A stretch of 64,000 bases of DNA from Streptomyces sp. Its GTDB lineage: Bacteria; Actinomycetota; Actinomycetes; Streptomycetales; Streptomycetaceae. The stretch lies in the NCBI RefSeq assembly GCF_031181705.1, contig NZ_JAPSKN010000003.1, forward strand, positions 1 through 64,000. The letters are read 5' to 3'. Position 1 is the stretch's first letter, and each line of letters starts with the position of its first letter. Positions 17,599 through 26,470 of this stretch are shown here, piece after piece. The notes beneath the pieces are model-generated. The model worked only from the letters and a program-made list of their open reading frames with translations. It ran no database searches and was not told the DNA's origin. The translations under genes were made by a program, and so were the position numbers.

Positions 17599-18069
17599 TC
17601 AGCCCTCCAGGACCAGCACCGTCTCGTCGGTCTCGGCGCCCCGCGCCTGCGCGTAGCCGCTGACCGAGGCCACCGCGCGGAACCCGCACTTCTCCAGCAC
17701 CCGCAGCGATCCCGCGTTGTCCGCGGCCGCCCGGGCGTACAGCGGACGCTCGGGCACCTCCGTCAGCAGCGCCCGCAGGGCGGCCGTCGCCAGGCCCTTG
17801 CCCCAGTACGCGCGGTCGATCCAGTACGTCACCTCGCGCTCGCCCGGCACCCCGTACACCGCCGCGCTGCCCACCACGTCACCGTCGGCCAGCACCGTGC
17901 GCACCACGTCCGAGGAGGAACGGATCCGGGCCCAGTGGGCGTCGAAGGCGTCCCGGTCCGACGGATCCGCCGGGGTGAAGGCCGCCATGTGGAGCGACTC
18001 GGGGTCGTTCAGCTGCCGGAAGAAGACCGGCAGGTCGCTGTCGTGGACCGCGCGCAGCTCGACGTTCAT
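17599..18069 (-). CDS. GNAT-family N-acetyltransferase (RimJ/RimL-like)
   Basis: The protein has 156 residues. It starts with LRAVHDSDLPVFFRQLND and has the acetyl-CoA-binding element YWGKGLATAALRALL followed by the conserved NAGSLRVLEKCGFR. It starts 3 bp after the IclR regulator stop, so it is probably co-transcribed with it. The substrate is unknown; similar enzymes acetylate protein N-termini or small amines. Confidence 0.82.
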   Translation of the reverse strand: MNVELRAVHDSDLPVFFRQLNDPESLHMAAFTPADPSDRDAFDAHWARIRSSSDVVRTVLADGDVVGSAAVYGVPGEREVTYWIDRAYWGKGLATAALRALLTEVPERPLYARAAADNAGSLRVLEKCGFRAVASVSGYAQARGAETDETVLVLEG

Positions 18070-18072
18070 GCC

Positions 18073-18846
18073 TCAGAGCCTACGGGTGGCCAGGGTCAGC
18101 CGGTCCCGGGCGTCGAACAGCGCGTCCTTCACCAGCTGCTCGTGCGCCGGCGTCAGCCGGGCCACGGGCACCGAGCAGCTGATCGCGTCCCGCGCCGGGG
18201 TCCGGTAGGGGATCGCCACGCCGAAGCAGCGCAGCCCCAGCGTGTTCTCCTCGCGGTCCACGGCGAAGCCCTGCTCGCGCACCTGGTGCAGCTCCTCGAT
18301 GAGCTTCTCCCGGTCGGTGATCGTGTTCTCGGTCAGCGCGGGCAGCGTCTCCGGGAGCATCTTGCGGACCTGCTCGTCGGAGTACGTGCTCAGCAGCGCC
18401 TTGCCGAGGGACGTGGAGTGCGCGGGCAGCCGGCGGCCGACCCGGGTGAAGGGGCGCAGGTAGTGCTGCGACTGGCGGGTGGCGAGGTAGACGACGTTGG
18501 TGCCGTCGAGGCGGGCGAGGTGGATGGTCTCCGTGGTGTCGTCCGAGAGCCGGTCCAGGGTCGGGCGGGCCGCGGCGACGACCTCGTCACCGTCGATGTA
18601 CGACGTGCCCACCAGCAGGGCCCGCACCCCGATGCCGTAGCGGGTGCCCGTGGCGTCCGTCTCCACCCAGCCCAGCTCGACGAGCGTGCGCAGCAGCATG
18701 TAGAGGCTGGACTTGGGGTAGCCGACGGCCTCCTGGACCGCCGCGAGCGAGTGCATACCGGGACGCCCGGCGAAGTATTCGAGCAGTTCAACCGTGCGTA
18801 CCGCGGACTTGACCTGCGCCCCGCCGCCCGTCTCGCCAGCCGACAT
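18073..18846 (-). CDS. IclR-family transcriptional regulator
   Basis: The protein has 257 residues. The N-terminal winged helix is KSAVRTVELLEYFA, then LAAVQEAVGYPKSSLYMLLRTL. The C-terminal effector-binding GAF-like domain includes RRLPAHSTSLGKALLS and EENTLGLRCFGVAIP. It is divergent from an aldehyde dehydrogenase gene across 132 bp holding two inverted repeats (18878-18906, 18908-18927). IclR proteins next to this dehydrogenase type usually respond to a sugar-acid intermediate. Repression of the dehydrogenase and of itself is the likely arrangement. Confidence 0.9.
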   Translation of the reverse strand: MSAGETGGGAQVKSAVRTVELLEYFAGRPGMHSLAAVQEAVGYPKSSLYMLLRTLVELGWVETDATGTRYGIGVRALLVGTSYIDGDEVVAAARPTLDRLSDDTTETIHLARLDGTNVVYLATRQSQHYLRPFTRVGRRLPAHSTSLGKALLSTYSDEQVRKMLPETLPALTENTITDREKLIEELHQVREQGFAVDREENTLGLRCFGVAIPYRTPARDAISCSVPVARLTPAHEQLVKDALFDARDRLTLATRRL

Positions 18847-18877
18847 CGCCCTTGACCCCTTCGTTCGACGGGAAATA

Positions 18878-18906
18878 GTCTCCGAAGCATATTCATCATC
18901 GGAGAC
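18878..18906. promoter_or_regulatory. putative IclR operator 1
   Basis: GTCTCCGA and its exact complement TCGGAGAC are separated by 13 AT-richer bases, 32 bp upstream of the IclR start and 72 bp upstream of the dehydrogenase start. An 8-bp perfect dyad at this site fits an IclR-type operator. Confidence 0.55.
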
Positions 18907-18907
18907 A

Positions 18908-18927
18908 GCGTTCAGTATATCGAACGC
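18908..18927. promoter_or_regulatory. putative IclR operator 2 / promoter element
   Basis: GCGTTC and GAACGC flank an AT-rich 8-base core, directly after the first dyad. It may be a second site for the same regulator or overlap the dehydrogenase promoter. Confidence 0.45.
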
Positions 18928-18978
18928 CCCTGGTGGATGACCCAGTACTGCGGCATTACATGTGTGGAGGGACCCGCG

Positions 18979-20508
18979 GTGGCAGCAGCACCAGTCTGGA
19001 GTGTCGATCCCCGAACCGGGAAGCAGCGCGAGCAGGTTGCGGTGGAGGCCACAGCCCAGGAGGTGGACGCCGCCGTCCGTGCCGCGCACGAGGCGCGCGG
19101 CTCGCTCGCGGACCGTACCGTCCGCGCGGCCTTCCTGCGCAGCGCCGCCGAGGAGCTGCAGGCGGCCAAGGACGGACTCGTCGAGACCGCCGACGCGGAG
19201 ACCGCGCTCGGCCCGGTCCGGCTGACCGGCGAACTCGCCCGCACCTGCTACCAGCTGCGGGCCTTCGCCGACATCGTCGACGAGGGCGCCTTCCTCGACG
19301 TCGTCATCAACCACCCCGACGACACCGCCACCCCGCCGATCCCGGACCTGCGCCGCTACAAGGTCCCCCTCGGCGTCGTCGCCGTCTACTCGGCCTCGAA
19401 CTTCCCCTTCGCCTTCTCCGTCGCCGGCGGCGACACCGCGAGCGCCCTCGCGGCCGGCTGCCCCGTGGTGGTCAAGGCCCACCCGGACCACCCGGCCCTG
19501 TCCGAGTACGTCGCCAAGGTGCTGCGCCGCGCCGCCGCCCGGCACGACATCCCCGAGGGCGTCGTGGGCCTGGTCCACGGCTTCGAGGCCGGCGTCGAGC
19601 TGATCAAGCACCCGCTGGTCGCGGCGGCCGGCTTCACCGGGTCCGTGCGCGGCGGCCGGGCCCTGTTCGACGCGGCGGCCGCCCGCCCCGTGCCGATCCC
19701 GTTCCACGGTGAGCTGGGCTCGCTGAACCCGGTCGTCGTCACCGAGGCCGCGGCCGCCGAGCGCGCCGAGGCCATCGGCTCGGGCCTCGCCGGCTCGATG
19801 ACGCTGGGCGTCGGCCAGTTCTGTGTGAAGCCGGGCCTCGTCCTCGCGCCCTCCGGCGCCGCCGGCGACGCCCTGCTCAAGTCGCTGACCGACGCCGTCA
19901 GCGACACCGAGGCCGGGGTCCTGCTCGACCACCGCATGCGCGACAACTTCGTCGCCGGTGTCGCCGAGCGGGCCGAACTGCCCGACGTCGAGTCGCCGGT
20001 CACGCCCGGCGCGGGCGGCGAGCACACCGTCAGCGCGGGCTTCCTCACGGTCCCCGCGAGCAGGCTGGCCCAGGAGGGCGAGCACGACCTGCTCCTGGAG
20101 GAGTGCTTCGGGCCGGTCACCGTGGTGGCCCGCTACGAGGACGAGGCCGAGGTCAAGGCCGTGCTGTCGCGGCTGCCGGGCAACCTGACCGCGACGGTGC
20201 AGCTGTCCGAGGAGGAGGCCGCGGGCCAGGGCCGTGGCGCCGAGCTGCTGCGGGAACTGACGCCGCTGGCCGGGCGGGTGCTCGTCAACGGCTGGCCGAC
20301 GGGGGTCGCGGTCGCGCCCGCGCAGCACCACGGTGGGCCGTACCCGGCGACGACGTCGACATCCACGTCGGTGGGCGGCACGGCGATCGAGCGGTGGCTG
20401 CGGCCGGTGGTGTATCAGAACGCCCCGGAGGCGTTGCTCCCGGCGGAGCTGCGGGACGAGAACCCGCTGGGGCTGCCGCGGCGGTTCAACGGGCGGCTCG
20501 AGCGCTGA
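18979..20508 (+). CDS. NADP-dependent aldehyde dehydrogenase, 2,5-dioxovalerate (ketoglutarate semialdehyde) type
   Basis: The protein has 509 residues from a GTG seven bases after GTGGAGGGA; a longer in-frame ATG at 18937 lacks a ribosome site. Motifs are SASNFPFAFSVAGGDTASALAAG, FTGSVRGGRAL for the dinucleotide, and the nucleophile Cys in GQFCVKPGLV. This layout is characteristic of alpha-ketoglutarate semialdehyde dehydrogenases, which oxidise the last intermediate of oxidative uronate, aldarate and pentose breakdown to 2-oxoglutarate. A link to galacturonate from the pectin genes in this window is plausible, but the upstream pathway enzymes are not here. Confidence 0.88.
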   Translation: MAAAPVWSVDPRTGKQREQVAVEATAQEVDAAVRAAHEARGSLADRTVRAAFLRSAAEELQAAKDGLVETADAETALGPVRLTGELARTCYQLRAFADIVDEGAFLDVVINHPDDTATPPIPDLRRYKVPLGVVAVYSASNFPFAFSVAGGDTASALAAGCPVVVKAHPDHPALSEYVAKVLRRAAARHDIPEGVVGLVHGFEAGVELIKHPLVAAAGFTGSVRGGRALFDAAAARPVPIPFHGELGSLNPVVVTEAAAAERAEAIGSGLAGSMTLGVGQFCVKPGLVLAPSGAAGDALLKSLTDAVSDTEAGVLLDHRMRDNFVAGVAERAELPDVESPVTPGAGGEHTVSAGFLTVPASRLAQEGEHDLLLEECFGPVTVVARYEDEAEVKAVLSRLPGNLTATVQLSEEEAAGQGRGAELLRELTPLAGRVLVNGWPTGVAVAPAQHHGGPYPATTSTSTSVGGTAIERWLRPVVYQNAPEALLPAELRDENPLGLPRRFNGRLER

Positions 20509-20557
20509 GCGCCGCGGGGGCGCGGGTGGATCGCGGGCTGCCGGTACGTCGTGGCCG

Positions 20558-20590
20558 TCCGCGCGGTTCCCCGCGCCCCTGAAGGGCGCG
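20558..20590. repeat. diverged copy of a dispersed Streptomyces repeat with hairpin
   Basis: The core GCGCGGTTCCCCGCGCCCC matches the element at 1802-1832. It is followed by GCGCCCCTGAAGGGCGC, which can fold. It lies between the aldehyde dehydrogenase and DUF1349 genes and may help to end the former transcript. Confidence 0.45.
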
Positions 20591-20608
20591 TCTGGAAGAG
20601 TGGGCCGA

Positions 20609-21217
20609 ATGGATCTCGAACTTCCCGAACTGCCGTTCCCGCTGCGCTCCTACGGGCCCGAGGCGCACTGGTCCTACGAGGACGGCGTGCTCACCGGCTG
20701 GGCCGGGGCGCGGCAGGACCGGTTCGTGCCGCCCACCGGGGAGGGGCTGGACCCGGCCTCCGACGCGCCGCGGCTGCTGGGGGCGCCCGAAGGGGACTTC
20801 CAGCTGATCGCCAGGGTCACGGTCGGGTTCGCGGCGGCCTTCGACGCGGGGGTGCTCTACGTCCACGTGGGCGAGCGGGCCTGGGCCAAGCTCTGCCTGG
20901 AGTACTCCCCGGACGTCCCCACCGTCTGCACGGTCGTCACCCGCGGCCACTCGGACGACGCCAACTCCTTCACGGTGGACGGCAGTTCCGTCTGGCTCCG
21001 GGTGAGCCGCACCGGCCGGGCGTTCGCCTTCCACGCCTCACGCGACGGGGAGCGCTGGACCTTCGTCCGCCTGTTCACCCTGGGCGACGAGAAGGAGACG
21101 GGCGCGGCCCTGGTCGGGTTCATGACGCAGTCGCCGATGGGGGAGGGCTGCGTGGTGACCTACGACCACATCGAGTTCAGGCCGCACTGGCCGGCCGACC
21201 TGCGGGACGGCAGCTGA
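20609..21217 (+). CDS. DUF1349-family beta-sandwich protein
   Basis: The protein has 202 residues from an ATG preceded by GGAAGAG, with no signal peptide. The pattern of DFQLIARVTVGF, AGVLYVHVGERAWAKLCLEYS and GFMTQSPMGEGCVVTYDHI matches the concanavalin-like DUF1349 family. These proteins are thought to bind carbohydrates, but no activity is firmly known. It is cytoplasmic by sequence. It has a probable separate promoter in the 100-bp gap before it. Confidence 0.75.
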   Translation: MDLELPELPFPLRSYGPEAHWSYEDGVLTGWAGARQDRFVPPTGEGLDPASDAPRLLGAPEGDFQLIARVTVGFAAAFDAGVLYVHVGERAWAKLCLEYSPDVPTVCTVVTRGHSDDANSFTVDGSSVWLRVSRTGRAFAFHASRDGERWTFVRLFTLGDEKETGAALVGFMTQSPMGEGCVVTYDHIEFRPHWPADLRDGS

Positions 21218-21263
21218 ACCCGGGCGCGGAACCGCCTCCCGGCCGGATATCGTCCTCCGTTCC

Positions 21264-21758
21264 ATGATCAGGGACAGAGTGACCTCCGGCCGCGTGATCC
21301 GTACGGTGCTGCCCGCCGAGGTGGAGCACGTCGTCGCGCTGCACGCCCGGGCCCGGGCGACGTACTACCCCGGCGGGGTGCCGCAGGACGGCACCGACTG
21401 GCACGCCGCCTGGCGCAGCGCCCTCACCCGGCCGGACGGGCGGGTGCTGTGCGTCGTGGAGGAGGGGCGCATCGCGGGCCTGGCGTCCTTCCGCACCCCC
21501 GAGGGCGCCCCGTCGGACGCGGTGAAGCTCTTCCAGTTCCACGTCGACCCGGACCACTGGCGCCGGGGCGTCGGCAGCGCCCTGCACGCCGCCTGCGTCG
21601 AGGAGTGGCAGGCCGACCGCAGGCGCACCGCCGTGCTCGACGTGCACGTGGACAACCGGCGGGCGCAGGACTTCTACCGGCGGCACGGCTGGGTGCCCGA
21701 ACCGGCGGAGCCGGGGGACCACCACCTGCGGATGCGGTTCGCCCTGCCCCGGGAATGA
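21264..21758 (+). CDS. GNAT-family N-acetyltransferase
   Basis: The protein has 164 residues. The GNAT core is visible as RVLCVVEEGRIAGLASF, the acetyl-CoA site DPDHWRRGVGSALHAACVE, and the C-terminal NRRAQDFYRRHGW. The start is taken at ATG 21264, 46 bp after the DUF1349 gene; an internal GTG at 21295 is possible. The substrate is unknown. Confidence 0.8.
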   Translation: MIRDRVTSGRVIRTVLPAEVEHVVALHARARATYYPGGVPQDGTDWHAAWRSALTRPDGRVLCVVEEGRIAGLASFRTPEGAPSDAVKLFQFHVDPDHWRRGVGSALHAACVEEWQADRRRTAVLDVHVDNRRAQDFYRRHGWVPEPAEPGDHHLRMRFALPRE

Positions 21759-21832
21759 AACGCCCTGCTTGAACGTTCACATACCCGGCGGAGGGAGCCT
21801 CCGTACCCCGAGAGCTGGAGAGAGCCGAAGTC

Positions 21833-22549
21833 ATGCGCGTCGAGATCTGGAGCGACATCGCCTGCCCCTGGTGCTACGTGGGCAAGGCCCGCTTCGACAA
21901 GGCGCTGCGGGAGTTCCCGCACGGCGACGAGGTCGAGGTGGTGCACCGCTCCTTCGAGCTGGACCCGGGGCGCGCCAAGGACGACGTCCAGCCCGTGATC
22001 GACATGCTCACCAGGAAGTACGGGATGAGCCCCGCGCAGGCCGAGGCCGGTGAGGACAACCTGGGCGCCCAGGCCGCCGCCGAGGGGCTCGACTACCGCA
22101 CCCGCGGCCGCGACCACGGCAGCACCTTCGACATGCACCGCCTGCTCCACTTCGCCAAGGAACAGGGCCGCCAGGAGCGGCTGCTCGACCTGCTGTACCG
22201 GGCCAACTTCGCCGACGAGCGCTCCGTCTTCAACGACGACGAGCGTCTGGTGGAACTCGCCGTCGCCGCCGGCCTGGAGGAGCAGGCCGCACGGGCGGTG
22301 CTCGCCGACCCCCGCGCGTACGCCGACGACGTCCGCGCCGACGAGCGGGAGGCCGCGCAGCTCGGCGCCGGCGGGGTGCCGTTCTTCGTCCTCGACCGCA
22401 AGTACGGCGTCTCCGGCGCCCAGCCCGCGGAGGTCTTCACCCGGGCCCTCGCCCAGGCCTACGGCGACCGCGCGCCCCTGGAGACCGTCGACGGCGCGGA
22501 CACCGACGGCGCCTGCGGCCCGGACGGCTGTGCGGTGCCCCAGCGCTGA
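21833..22549 (+). CDS. DsbA-family oxidoreductase (FrnE-like)
   Basis: The protein has 238 residues from an ATG preceded by GGAGAGAG. The thioredoxin-fold active site is CPWC (Cys11, Cys14) in the first strand-helix turn, with a helical insertion and the cis-Pro region GGVPFFVLDRKYGVSGAQP. The extra Cys residues near the end (ACGPDGC) resemble the FrnE branch. No signal peptide is seen, so it is cytoplasmic and probably a disulphide isomerase or redox protein for stress. Its first gap neighbour is the GNAT gene, 74 bp upstream. Confidence 0.88.
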   Translation: MRVEIWSDIACPWCYVGKARFDKALREFPHGDEVEVVHRSFELDPGRAKDDVQPVIDMLTRKYGMSPAQAEAGEDNLGAQAAAEGLDYRTRGRDHGSTFDMHRLLHFAKEQGRQERLLDLLYRANFADERSVFNDDERLVELAVAAGLEEQAARAVLADPRAYADDVRADEREAAQLGAGGVPFFVLDRKYGVSGAQPAEVFTRALAQAYGDRAPLETVDGADTDGACGPDGCAVPQR

Positions 22550-22645
22550 AACACCCAGCTCAGGGCGCATCCATAAGCGATTCTTGGCGACATCACGCAG
22601 AAATCGGCAATGGACGGGGACATCGAGGGGACGCAGAGTGGTCCC

Positions 22646-23698
22646 ATGGAGACCTTCGACAACCTCGTCCGTGCCGAGTTCGCCCCGAAGCACACCTACC
22701 TCAACACCGCGAGCAACGGGCTCCTGCCCGCCCGTACCGTCACCGCCGTGCAGCAGGCGGTGCGGATGCGGGCCGACGGCACGCCCCTGGGTCCCCTGCA
22801 CGAGGACGTGGAGGCGGCCCGCGCCTCCTTCGCCCGGCTCGCCGGTGTGCCCGCCGAGCGGGTCGCGACCGGGGCCTCGGTCGCCGAGTACGGCGCCCTG
22901 ATCGCCGCCTCCCTGCCCGCCGGGGCCGAAGTCCTCACCGCCGAGGGCGACTTCGCCTCCCTGGTCAACCCGTTCCACGAGCGCGGCGACCTCAAGGTGC
23001 GGGCCGTGCCCCTGGAACGGCTCGCCGAGTCCGTCCGGCCCGGCACCGCGCTGGTCGCGGTCAGCAGCGCCCAGTCCGCCGACGGCCGGCTCGCGGACCT
23101 GCCCGCGGTGCGCGACGCGGCCCGGACGCACGGGGCGCGCACGTACGTCGACGTCTCCCAGTCCGCCGGCTGGCTGCCGATGGACGGAGACGCCGACGAC
23201 TTCCTCGCCTCCGTCGGCTTCAAATGGCTCCTCGGGCCGCACGGCGCCGCGTTCTTCGTCGCCCCCCGGGACTTCGGCGGGCTCACGCCGCTGCTCGCCG
23301 GCTGGGTCGCCGGCGAGCTGCCCTGGGACAGCTGCTACGGCCCGGTGCAGGAACACGCCCACTCCGCGCGGCGGTTCGACATCAGTCCGTCCCTGTTCAG
23401 CCACGCCGGGCTGCGGGCCTCCCTGGAACTCCTCGAGGAGATCGGCGTCGACGCGGTGCACGCCCACGACGTCGCGCTGGCGGACCGCTTCCGGACCGGG
23501 CTCGCCGAGCTGGGACACGAGCCGGTGCCCGCGCCGGGCTCGGCGATCGTGTCCGTGCCCGGGCTCGGCCACCGGCAGCGGGAGCTGAGCGAGGCGGGCA
23601 TCCAGGTGTCCGACCGGGCGGGGAACCTGCGGGCCGCGTTCCACCTCTACAACACGGCGGCGGACGTCGACCGGCTGCTGGACGCCCTCAAGGCATGA
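22646..23698 (+). CDS. class V aminotransferase-family PLP enzyme
   Basis: The protein has 350 residues from ATG 22646 (METFDNLVRAEF); an in-frame ATG at 22610 would add 12 residues. N-terminal YLNTASNGLLP and the PLP-binding lysine in SVGFKWLLGPHGAAFF are typical of class V (NifS/CsdA/kynureninase-like) enzymes, with DVSQSAGWLP upstream of the lysine for the cofactor pyridine nitrogen. There is no conserved mobile Cys loop, so it is unlikely to be a cysteine desulphurase. The substrate is unknown. Its stop lies inside the first copy of a three-copy repeat. Confidence 0.8.
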   Translation: METFDNLVRAEFAPKHTYLNTASNGLLPARTVTAVQQAVRMRADGTPLGPLHEDVEAARASFARLAGVPAERVATGASVAEYGALIAASLPAGAEVLTAEGDFASLVNPFHERGDLKVRAVPLERLAESVRPGTALVAVSSAQSADGRLADLPAVRDAARTHGARTYVDVSQSAGWLPMDGDADDFLASVGFKWLLGPHGAAFFVAPRDFGGLTPLLAGWVAGELPWDSCYGPVQEHAHSARRFDISPSLFSHAGLRASLELLEEIGVDAVHAHDVALADRFRTGLAELGHEPVPAPGSAIVSVPGLGHRQRELSEAGIQVSDRAGNLRAAFHLYNTAADVDRLLDALKA

Positions 23699-23739
23699 GG
23701 GCGTGACGGCATGAGGGCGTGACGGCATGAGGGCGTGAA
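23692..23739. repeat. three tandem 16-bp repeats at the end of the aminotransferase gene
   Basis: GGCATGAGGGCGTGAC occurs three times head to tail (the last base differs in copy 3). The first copy includes the last sense codon and stop codon of the aminotransferase gene, so the array duplicates the gene's own 3' end. It looks like replication slippage. Confidence 0.85.
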
Positions 23740-23743
23740 AAAA

Positions 23744-23785
23744 CCGGGTGGGGTCTCCCGTCCCACACGAGGAGGCCCCACCCGG
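23744..23785. terminator. bidirectional terminator between aminotransferase and ectD
   Basis: A 10-bp perfect stem (CCGGGTGGGG with CCCCACCCGG) has a 22-base loop and follows a run of A on the plus strand. It lies between convergent genes and would serve both. Confidence 0.7.
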
Positions 23786-23801
23786 CAGCTTGTTCACGCG
23801 C

Positions 23802-24716
23802 TCACTTCACCGGCGTGAAGTCCCGCGCCCCGATGAACTCCGGCCGCCGCACCGGTGCCGCGAACGGTTCCACCGCCGTGTTCTCCACGCTGTTGAACAC
23901 GATGAACACGTTGCTGCGCGGGAACGGCGTGATGTTGTCGCCGGAGCCGTGCATGCAGTTGCAGTCGAACCACGTCGCCGAACCGGCCCTGCCCGTGAAC
24001 AACTTGATGCCGTGCTCGGTGGCGAACCGGGTCAGCGCCTCGTCCGAGGGCGTGCCCGCGTCCTGCATCTGCAGCGACTTCTTGTAGTTGTCCTTCGGCG
24101 TGGCCCCCGCGCACCCGAGGAACGTCTTGTGCGACCCCGGCATGATCATGAGCCCGCCGTTGGTGTCGTGGTTCTCGGTCAGCGCGATCGAGACCGACAC
24201 CGTGCGCATCCGCGGCAGACCGTCCTCGGCGTGCCACGTCTCGAAGTCCGAGTGCCAGTAGAAGCCACTGGCGCCGAACCCCGGCTTGACGTTGATCCGC
24301 GACTGGTGGACGTAGACGTCCGAGCCGAGGATCTGCCGCGCCCGGCCCACGACCCGCTCGTCACGGACCAGCTTGGCGAAGACCTCGCTGATCTTGTGCA
24401 CCTCGAAGACCGAGCGGATCTCCTTGGACTTCGGCTCGACGATCGACCGCTCGTCGGCACGGATGTCCGGGTCGTTCACCAGCCGGTTCAGCTCGTCGCG
24501 GTAGACGGTGACCTCGTCGTCCGTGATGAGCTGGTCGATGGCGAGGAAGCCGTCGCGCTCAAAGGACAGCAGGTCGGCCGGCACGATCGGCCCGGGCGCG
24601 TCGGGCGCGCCCCAGACGACCGGGTCCTGCCGCGGGGTGAGCACCTCGGCGGTACCGCGCGTGGGGTAGAGGTCGGGCATACCGGTGGTGGTGGTCGTGT
24701 CGGTCGTGGCGGTCAT
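23802..24716 (-). CDS. ectD: ectoine 5-hydroxylase
   Basis: The protein has 304 residues. It is an Fe(II)/2-oxoglutarate dioxygenase with the iron triad in HSD (His155, Asp157) and in CMHGSGDN (His256), and the 2-oxoglutarate-binding Arg267 in PFPRSN. The EctD signature from WHSDFETWH through LPRMR is present. It converts ectoine to 5-hydroxyectoine in the cytoplasm. It is the last gene of the ect operon, 7 bp after ectC, so hydroxyectoine is made under the same control as ectoine. A low-complexity Thr-rich start (TTDTTTTT) precedes the fold. Confidence 0.96.
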   Translation of the reverse strand: MTATTDTTTTTGMPDLYPTRGTAEVLTPRQDPVVWGAPDAPGPIVPADLLSFERDGFLAIDQLITDDEVTVYRDELNRLVNDPDIRADERSIVEPKSKEIRSVFEVHKISEVFAKLVRDERVVGRARQILGSDVYVHQSRINVKPGFGASGFYWHSDFETWHAEDGLPRMRTVSVSIALTENHDTNGGLMIMPGSHKTFLGCAGATPKDNYKKSLQMQDAGTPSDEALTRFATEHGIKLFTGRAGSATWFDCNCMHGSGDNITPFPRSNVFIVFNSVENTAVEPFAAPVRRPEFIGARDFTPVK

Positions 24717-24723
24717 GGAAACG

Positions 24724-25122
24724 TCACACCTCCTCGGTGAGCAGCGGGTAGACGCCGTTCTCGTCGTGGTCCTCCCGTCCGGTCACGGGCGGGTTGAACA
24801 CGCAGAGGCAGCGGAAGTCCTCCTTGACCCGCAGCGTGTGCCTCTCGTGCCCGTCCAGGAGGTACATGGTGCCGGGCGTGATGGTGTGTTTCCGCCCGGT
24901 CTCGTGGTCGGTCAGCTCGGCCTCGCCCTCGACGCAGACCACGGCCTCGATGTGGTTCGCGTACCACATCGACGTCTCCGTACCCGCGTACAGGATCGTC
25001 TCGTGCAGGGAGAAGCCGACCTTCTCCTTGGCGAGGACGATGCGTTTGCTCTCCCACGTACCGGACGCCGCCTTCACGTGCCGGTCGGTACCCTCGATCT
25101 CCTTGAACGAACGGACAATCAC
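24724..25122 (-). CDS. ectC: L-ectoine synthase
   Basis: The protein has 132 residues, the usual length of EctC, from a GTG 11 bases after AGGAGG. The cupin barrel starts [18 protein letters not shown] and includes [34 protein letters not shown] and [12 protein letters not shown], which carry the metal and substrate ligands. The enzyme cyclises N-gamma-acetyl-diaminobutyrate to ectoine. It lies third in the ectABCD operon. Confidence 0.97.
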   Translation of the reverse strand: MIVRSFKEIEGTDRHVKAASGTWESKRIVLAKEKVGFSLHETILYAGTETSMWYANHIEAVVCVEGEAELTDHETGRKHTITPGTMYLLDGHERHTLRVKEDFRCLCVFNPPVTGREDHDENGVYPLLTEEV

Positions 25123-25169
25123 GGTGCTGCGATGCCTCCTAGGTGGGTGGTGCTGTGGTGCCGGTGAGG

Positions 25170-26441
25170 TCAGGCGGTCTCGCGGACGGCGCGGGCCAGC
25201 GTGCTGAGGCCCTCGTCCAGTTCCTCGGGCGTGATGGTGAGCGCGGGAAGCAGTTTCACGACCTCGCTCTCCGGGCCGGACGTCTCGATGAGCAACCCGA
25301 GTTCGAAGGCGCGCTTGGCGACCTTGCCGGCGCGGGCCTTGTCGTGGAACTCCATGCCCCACACCAGGCCGCGGCCCCGGTACTCCTTCACGTCGGCCAG
25401 GTTCTCCTCGGTGATGGAGATCAGCGCCTGCTCGACCTGCTCGCCCCGCGTGCGGGTCTGCTTCTCCATCGCGGAGCCGTCGGCCCAGTACGTCTCCAGG
25501 GCCGCGGTCGCCGTGACGAACGCGGGGTTGTTGCCGCGGAAGGTGCCGTTGTGCTCGCCGGGCTCCCAGATGTCGAGCTCGGGCTTGAACAGGCACAGCG
25601 ACATGGGCAGGCCGTAGCCGCTGATGGACTTGGAGACGGTGACGATGTCCGGGGTGATGCCCGCCTCCTCGAAGGAGAAGAACGCGCCGGTGCGGCCGCA
25701 GCCCATCTGGATGTCGTCGACGATCAGCAGCATGTCCTGCCGCTCGCACAGGTCGGCCAGCGCGCGCAGCCACTCGGGCCGGGCCACGTTGATGCCGCCC
25801 TCGCCCTGCACGGTCTCCACGATCACCGCGGCCGGCTTGTTCAGGCCTGAGCCCTGGTCCTCCAGGAGCCGCTCGAACCACAGGAAGTCCGGGACCTGGC
25901 CGTCGAAGTAGTTGTCGAACGGCATCGGTGTGCCGTGCACCAGCGGGATGCCCGCGCCGGCCCGCTTGAAGGCGTTGCCGGTGACGGCCAGCGAGCCCAG
26001 CGACATGCCGTGGAAGGCGTTGGTGAACGACACGATCGCCTCGCGCCCCTTCACCTTCCGCGCCAGCTTCAGCGCGGACTCCACGGCGTTGGTGCCGGTC
26101 GGGCCCGGGAACATGACCTTGTACGGCAGGTCGCGCGGGCGCAGCAGCAGGTTCTGGAAGGTCTCGAGGAAGCGGCGCTTGGCCGTGGTCGACATGTCGA
26201 GCCCGTGCGTGACGCCGTCCCGCTCCAGGTAGTCGATCAGCGCGCGTTTCAGGACGGGGTTGTTGTGCCCGTAGTTCAGTGACCCCGCTCCGGCGAAGAA
26301 GTCGAGGTACTCGTGGCCGTCCTCGTCGTACATGCGGCTGCCCACCGCACGGTCGAAGACGGTCGGCCAGCCGCGGCAGTAGCTGCGCACCTCGGACTCC
26401 AGGGTCTCGAAGACGCTCAGGTCGGGCTGGGTGATGGTCAC
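25170..26441 (-). CDS. ectB: diaminobutyrate-2-oxoglutarate transaminase
   Basis: The protein has 423 residues from a GTG with GAGGAG nearby. It is a class III aminotransferase: [15 protein letters not shown] at the start, [16 protein letters not shown] for the phosphate of [20 protein letters not shown], and the Schiff-base lysine in [12 protein letters not shown]. It makes L-2,4-diaminobutyrate from aspartate semialdehyde and glutamate, the first step of ectoine synthesis. It is second in the operon, 95 bp after ectA; that gap holds a short tandem repeat. Confidence 0.97.
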   Translation of the reverse strand: MTITQPDLSVFETLESEVRSYCRGWPTVFDRAVGSRMYDEDGHEYLDFFAGAGSLNYGHNNPVLKRALIDYLERDGVTHGLDMSTTAKRRFLETFQNLLLRPRDLPYKVMFPGPTGTNAVESALKLARKVKGREAIVSFTNAFHGMSLGSLAVTGNAFKRAGAGIPLVHGTPMPFDNYFDGQVPDFLWFERLLEDQGSGLNKPAAVIVETVQGEGGINVARPEWLRALADLCERQDMLLIVDDIQMGCGRTGAFFSFEEAGITPDIVTVSKSISGYGLPMSLCLFKPELDIWEPGEHNGTFRGNNPAFVTATAALETYWADGSAMEKQTRTRGEQVEQALISITEENLADVKEYRGRGLVWGMEFHDKARAGKVAKRAFELGLLIETSGPESEVVKLLPALTITPEELDEGLSTLARAVRETA

Positions 26442-26470
26442 GACGAATCGCTCCTCGGTGCGTGGGGGAA

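Noticed and set aside
18847-20331. Upstream extension of the IclR frame across the aldehyde dehydrogenase gene
   Set aside because: The segment is the complement of the dehydrogenase gene, and the IclR family start with its winged helix is at 18846.
23692-23739. Possible CRISPR-like array
   Set aside because: Three contiguous 16-bp copies without spacers and no cas genes; a simple tandem repeat.
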